Assembly (NCBI GenBank): GCA_910592005.1
Contig: CAJVPP010000003.1
Coordinates: forward strand, 29,253 to 93,252
Source of the DNA: Funneliformis mosseae
Taxonomy: Eukaryota; Glomeromycota; Glomeromycetes; Glomerales; Glomeraceae
Length of the DNA: 64,000 nt
Reading direction: 5' to 3'
Positions 59,101 through 64,000 of the stretch are shown piece by piece. The first letter of the stretch is position 1; each line of letters begins with the position of its first letter. The translations under genes and the position numbers were made by a program. A model generated the notes under the pieces. The model saw only the letters and a list, made by a program, of their open reading frames with translations, had not been told where the DNA came from and ran no database searches.

Positions 59101-60443
59101 TGTGTAATTCCAATTACATTTTTAGGTTTTGCTTTTCACTCACATGTCAAAACTTTCCTTTCACGTCTTTCTTTTAGTAATTCTAAGTATATTATGACTT
59201 TACATTCTTGTTCCCAGTGCTTTTATTTGTGATTGGGTTATCTTTAAGGAATGACGATTTATTATTCATACTCTATCTTATAATATATTTGCATCCATCG
59301 GATGGATTTAGGTGTGAGATATTCATTGTTGGTGGGTACGGGATTTTTTTTTTGATTTTTACAAATTGTCGTCTTTCCTATTTTTTTTTCAATTAATTAA
59401 CCTTTTTTTTTTAAAAAAAATAAAAATATCATTTAGCAAGTACATCTTTGATTTATCAAGATTCGCAACGATTGAATCTTATTTTAAGGTTAAATTGAAA
59501 AGACCAATAGAATTCTTTCATAGTTTGCTAGAAAAATTTTCTGCATCATGAAGAGAATTATGGTTACCAATACATATTATTACTGAACATAAAAAAAAAG
59601 GTCTGGATTACGAAAAAAAAGTTCTTTGAACTTTTTACAACTAAAATTTGATCAATCAATTAATTAGGTAATTGGGTGAGTATAAATATACATTTTTATA
59701 CGATTCAATATAGAGAATTTGGTATAAAATTACGGTGAGTATATATCATATGATCTCACTTCACTTTCCGATTATGCGTTATAGTTCTGTCGTTTGTCCT
59801 TTTGAGTATTAACATTGATGAAAGATCCGTGATTCCTTTCGAGGAATTTTTTTTTTTTTAAAAAAAAAGAATAATTATATCTTATTACGCAATTACGCAA
59901 TTCTTTCAAAAATATCCGAATCTGGATATATACACCCCAAGTATATTTTAGAATAATTTTGCTTATAAAACACCTATTTAGTATTATAATAATTTGATAA
60001 AATGGTTGATCATATTGATAAAGGGGGTGTGTAATTAAACTGAGTCTGACAAACTAAAACGTCACCGTAAAACCGTGTCACACTGTCGTACCCTTTGTAC
60101 TTATGACTCATTGGAATTATATATTCATGACGGGGTACCTAACGTGGTACCCGGTTTTTTTTTTGCTTTGCCTTGCCCCAACAATCGACTAAGTAACTAA
60201 GGGGACGAAAAACTACCTATTAAAATAATTCCCATAGTCGAAGGAGTAAAGAACAGAAAAACAATAAAAAAAAAACATTACAACTTTTTTATAATCTCTA
60301 CGAATTTCTTAATATAAAATAACCTCTCTGGTCTTGCGCTTGCTTCTGCTTCTTTTAAAAAGCTCTCTCGTCTTGTTTTCATAAGCTCATAAACCCTTGT
60401 AAATTACAAACTCACTTACTCATCAGACTGCGCCACAACCAAG
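56131..60443. other. Long intergenic region between transposon island and EPL1
   Basis: About 4.3 kb, less AT-rich from 56.4 kb on. Short open frames at 56484-56666 (minus), 57263-57454 (minus), 59208-59551 (plus) have no recognised domain or splice partners. The minus frame ending at 57263 (DKTGRVAVDPQGLFL) has some coding-like composition and could be a gene remnant. TTTT-AAAA junction tracts occur at about 59402-59420 and 59848-59870. The last 300 bp, with CT-rich stretches near 60330-60380, are the likely EPL1 promoter and leader. Confidence 0.4.
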
Positions 60444-63400
60444 ATGACATTACCAAACAGCACAATCAATCGAAAGTCGTTTCGTCACCGTAAAGTTGAC
60501 AACAAAAAACCACTACGAATCTATACACCAGGCGAAATCAACGAAGAGGACTGTATACCAGTTAGTAGAACAGGCATAGAAATAGAGACAGGGGTAGAGA
60601 AGGAGGAGGAAGAGGTTCGTTTTACCGTTTCATTGCTAAAATGTACTATATAGCTTTAAAATTCAAAGTCTTAAATACCATAGTTAGATTCAGAGGATTA
60701 AGTTTTCCTAGTGGTGAATAAAATTTTTAAAAAAATATTTTCTTGACAAAAAAATCATCTTGAAAAAATGTCTTTTCTTTTATTTTGCTGCGGCACGATT
60801 ATGGCGATTATGTCATTAAATTGTTGTAACATGTATTTTTCAAATTAAAGAATATGATCCTATCTGGTGGTCAATTAAAAAGATTCAATTGAAGGAATGA
60901 ATCGTTATTCTCAATATTTTTCAACGTGTGAATTTTCTTATTTTTATTTATTTATTTTATTTATTTATTTTTTTTTTATTTTTTCCCCCCCATCTTTGAA
61001 TTTGATAATAGGAATGGCATTTAGTAAATGCATTAAAACTTCGAACAGAATATATGGAAAAAGGATCTACAGCTTCAGGAAAAGCCACGATTCCTGTACC
61101 AACGTCGAGTCGACGTATTTCATATTATGCTGATGCATATCAAACACACAAGTGGAAAAAACCTTCAACATATGTTAAATTTTCTTTACCCGTTGAAGAG
61201 TGTATAGGATGCTTGTATTGTATGGATGAAAAAGATGATATGTGGTTAGTAGAGCATAAAGAAAAAACACATTCAACTCTAACCGAAGATCAGTTTGAGG
61301 AAATAATGCAACACTTTGAAAACGTTGCAAAGAACAAAATTCAATTATTGGTTAGTAATCAATCCTTTTTTTTTTTTAAAAAAAAAAAAAAAGAATCAAT
61401 CAAAAATAACGTGTCTTTTCCGTGATGGTTGATTTATCGTAATAGGCAAAAAAACTACTTCCATCTTGGCTAGATTGTGAAGCATGTCTACCAGAGTCAC
61501 TACAGGACTTGAAAGGTGAAGCTGAAATGATACATACCTATTGGAAAACTAAACGTAAGGAACGTATGTCACGTTTCCGCAAAGTTGGTCCTTTAATGTT
61601 TGAAATAAAGGTTTGTCAGATAATTTTGTCAAGAGGTCTCCATGATTATTAGGTAACCTTTGCTTCAATAAATGTTTATGTTTTCATCTCAGACCCAAGA
61701 GGGTAAGGACGAAGAAGATCATCCATGGACTTGTTTCCGTCGTCGTGAACTTAAACCAATAAGGAGAACGCGTCGCACAGAGACAGCTTCATTTGATAAA
61801 TTAAGGAAAATAAGGAAAGATATACATTCCGGTCGTCATATAATGGTCAACGTGAAGATCCGAGAGAAAACCAAGAAGCAGAAGATTGAATTGGATCGTA
61901 AGATCTTCGAAAAGGAATGTACTGTTAGAGAGTTGCGTAAGAAGTTGGGTATCAGGAATGAAACCAGCCATGAGCCACCAAAGGTATATACTCGATTCAT
62001 TTGTTGGTTGGTCAAAGACCTTTTAACAAATTATTCAAAGCTATTTTTGCAACTCTATCTTAATAGAGGAACCGGAAATCATCATCTACGATGGACTTGA
62101 TGGGGTAAGCTTCGCATAGATGATTTTGTGTTTTTTTTTTTCTATTATAATTTTCTCCTAACACCCATACCTCTTACTTCTACTACTTCTAATAGCGCAA
62201 CGAAAACAAAATCTGGTATCAAACTATCGAAGAAGGATGATGAATATCCAATGGCAGACATAACAGATGTAAGTTTATATGTCCGATTTACAAGAGTTTA
62301 AAATTTCAATAGAATAACAATACTTTTTTATTTCTTTTATAAGTACCCATATCTTATTCAACGAAAACCAGCGGCTGCATCCTTTTTCCGAAAATTTGAT
62401 TCTCTCAAGCCAACAGATCGAACTTCAATATCTTGCACAGCTTTCAGAAGTCGGTTTGGTAGAGGAGGTCGTAGGCGCAGGATTATCGATCGTCTTGACG
62501 TCTTTTCCTATAAACGCATTCGTGAGACCAACGATAGGTTCAAATATGATTCAGATGGAGCCGAAGATGTCTTCAGTGAAGATGAGATGAACCTAGATGA
62601 TGAGGAGGATAATAATAAAGTCGAAGATCTGACAGAGAAGTATGTATTATTCTTGTATTACAACATAAACAACAAAAAATATCCTATAAAATTATTAAAT
62701 ATATGTTTTCTTCATTTCTTTTTGTTTTAAAAAATGGTTTTTAGTATGATTCGGTTTCACTTGTTCAAAGAGGAGGATTATCAAAATCTTGGTACTTATC
62801 GTCGAATACAAAAAGAAAAACAAAACTCACCAACAAAGCAACAGAGCCTGGATGCTTTAACAGTAAACAATAATTCCACCCAAAGTTCTCAACAAGCAAA
62901 TGCAGAATCTAAGCAAATTTTAGAACAGCGAACGATACTTGACCCTCGTTATGCGAGCTCGATATCTCGTACTGCGGATTCTCGCGTAAACGTGAACAAC
63001 CAAGATTCTCGTCAAAAACCAGATTCAGGTAATTTTATGAATACATTTGATCGAATGCCATTATTAGTGAAATAATATTATATCTAAAAATAACAACCAT
63101 ACATTATCACACCAAAAAACAGTCAATATGGTTCAAAGGGCAGATTCACGTGCAAATATTAATAATCCCTCAAACATTGATTCACATTATGTAGACCCAC
63201 GTACTTTCAATGGTGTGAAATGTAATCAAGGTGTCAATGCCGAGTCAAGTACAAGCCGCCTGAATTCTAATCCTCCAACGCCACGGCTAAGTAACGATCC
63301 TCGCGCAACCCGCGACTCAAGATTAGTCAACAATTCTATCGCTAATTCACGTGCTCATAACGGTCTTATTATAAGACCTACGGTGGCTACGATGAATCAT

Positions 63401-64000
63401 CGTGACAATGTTACTCCGTATATGCGTCCGATGCCAAGAATGATTTCTGATGATTCTAATAATACTAATAATGTTGTGGCCAATAATAGAGGATTAATTA
63501 ATAGCTCACTTGTTAAAAATCATGCGACTGCTCAACTTACACCAGTAGCACAAATAAATTCCCCTGCGTCATCAAATAATAATAACATAAATGGCCAAGG
63601 AAATGGTGATGGACTTAGACATACGTCATCTAACCAAGGAAATGTGAATGGTACGACATCAATGATCGATCCTTCAAAGGGTTTGACGACAACTTCGGGG
63701 CAAGCCATTGACCCTTCAAAGATTTCGATGAGTATAGATCAAACCAAGATCTTATTTAATGAGTCGAATCAAATTGTGAATGTAACAACAGGTGAATCAG
63801 CAAAACTTGTGAACTCAGTAGAAGCACAAAAGATCAATAATGTTAATTTGATTAAACCAACTCAAAGGATGGGTATTGGGAATGGATTAAATGGAGTACA
63901 ACAGACAATAAATACCTCGATTCATTCCACTAGCGCCGCGGCTCAACAGTTTATGTTTACGTCACAAGACTTCAGTCAATTAAATCCAAGCAATCAAAAT
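60444..64000 (+). CDS. EPL1: Enhancer of polycomb-like protein, NuA4 subunit (3' end beyond window)
   Basis: Nine exons are seen (60444-60614, 61012-61350, 61446-61610, 61693-61983, 62067-62104, 62196-62268, 62344-62639, 62745-63028, 63123-64000+) giving at least 845 residues with the frame open at the edge. The N-terminal EPL1/EPcA domain is clear: SRTGIEIETGVEKEEEEEWH, YVKFSLPVEECIGCLYCMDE, LTEDQFEEIMQHFE, then WTCFRRRELKPIRRTRRTE and a basic helical region. A short basic motif RFGRGGRRRRIIDRLD follows (about residue 430), then an acidic stretch and a long Asn/Ser/Gln-rich tail. EPL1 scaffolds the Piccolo module of the NuA4 histone H4/H2A acetyltransferase in the nucleus. The tail carries recurring DPR and DSR motifs. 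All junctions are GT-AG and in phase. Confidence 0.93.

Noticed and set aside
60868..60900. In-frame stretch YDPIWWSIKKIQLKE in EPL1 intron 1
   Set aside because: It ends in TGA and the family sequence continues directly from EKEEEE to EWH, so it is most likely chance.

Overview
The window looks like nuclear DNA of an AT-rich, intron-rich, transposon-loaded fungus. The best guess is an arbuscular mycorrhizal fungus (Glomeromycotina, Rhizophagus-like). This is inferred from the gene set (Enhancer-of-polycomb/EPL1, Sas10/Utp3, thioredoxin, a GBP-type GTPase, a DUF900-type hydrolase), from short GT-AG introns of about 60-110 nt with GTAAGT/GTATGT donors, and from the style of the Ty3 and LINE elements. 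No database search was possible.

Layout. (1) 1-16.3 kb is a gene-dense, moderately AT-rich block. It holds a secreted, probably GPI-anchored HExxH metalloprotease-like protein (-), a quinone-oxidoreductase-like MDR enzyme (-), thioredoxin (-), a guanylate-binding-protein-like GTPase (+), a CCHC-knuckle plus LRR protein (+), a multi-pass membrane MORN/DUF900 alpha-beta hydrolase (-) and the ribosome-biogenesis factor SAS10/UTP3 (+). The last two are divergent across about 560 bp. Exon structures were rebuilt by hand and every reconstructed CDS keeps one frame across all its junctions. (2) 16.3-56.1 kb is a very AT-rich transposon island with no convincing host gene. It holds a decayed Ty3/Gypsy element with two LTRs (21.2-29.0 kb) carrying a nested hairpin MITE, a minisatellite block (29.1-30.0 kb), two full-length-sized but broken LINEs in the same orientation (31.2-38.8 kb, bounded by a 17-nt target-site duplication, and 46.7-54.2 kb), a fossil of a large repeat-family protein (39.2-43.3 kb), Tc1/mariner remnants and related MITEs, a solo LTR of the same Ty3 family (54.2-54.8 kb) and a pair of palindromic repeats (55.65-56.13 kb). 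(3) 56.1-64 kb returns to less AT-rich sequence, with a long gene-free stretch and then EPL1 (+), which runs off the right edge.

How the genes relate. The host genes form no operon or pathway cluster. Thioredoxin and the MDR oxidoreductase are both redox proteins, but their neighbourhood is probably incidental. The most notable points are: the MORN-hydrolase membrane protein with a 12-nt micro-exon; the GPI-tail exon of the metalloprotease, which a single-ORF view would miss; a shared decay pattern in the retroelements, where Trp, Gln, Arg and Cys codons are lost by C-to-T or G-to-A transitions often in a CpA context (RIP-like); and several unclassified hairpin or palindromic repeats. I did not find a clearly new multi-gene system.
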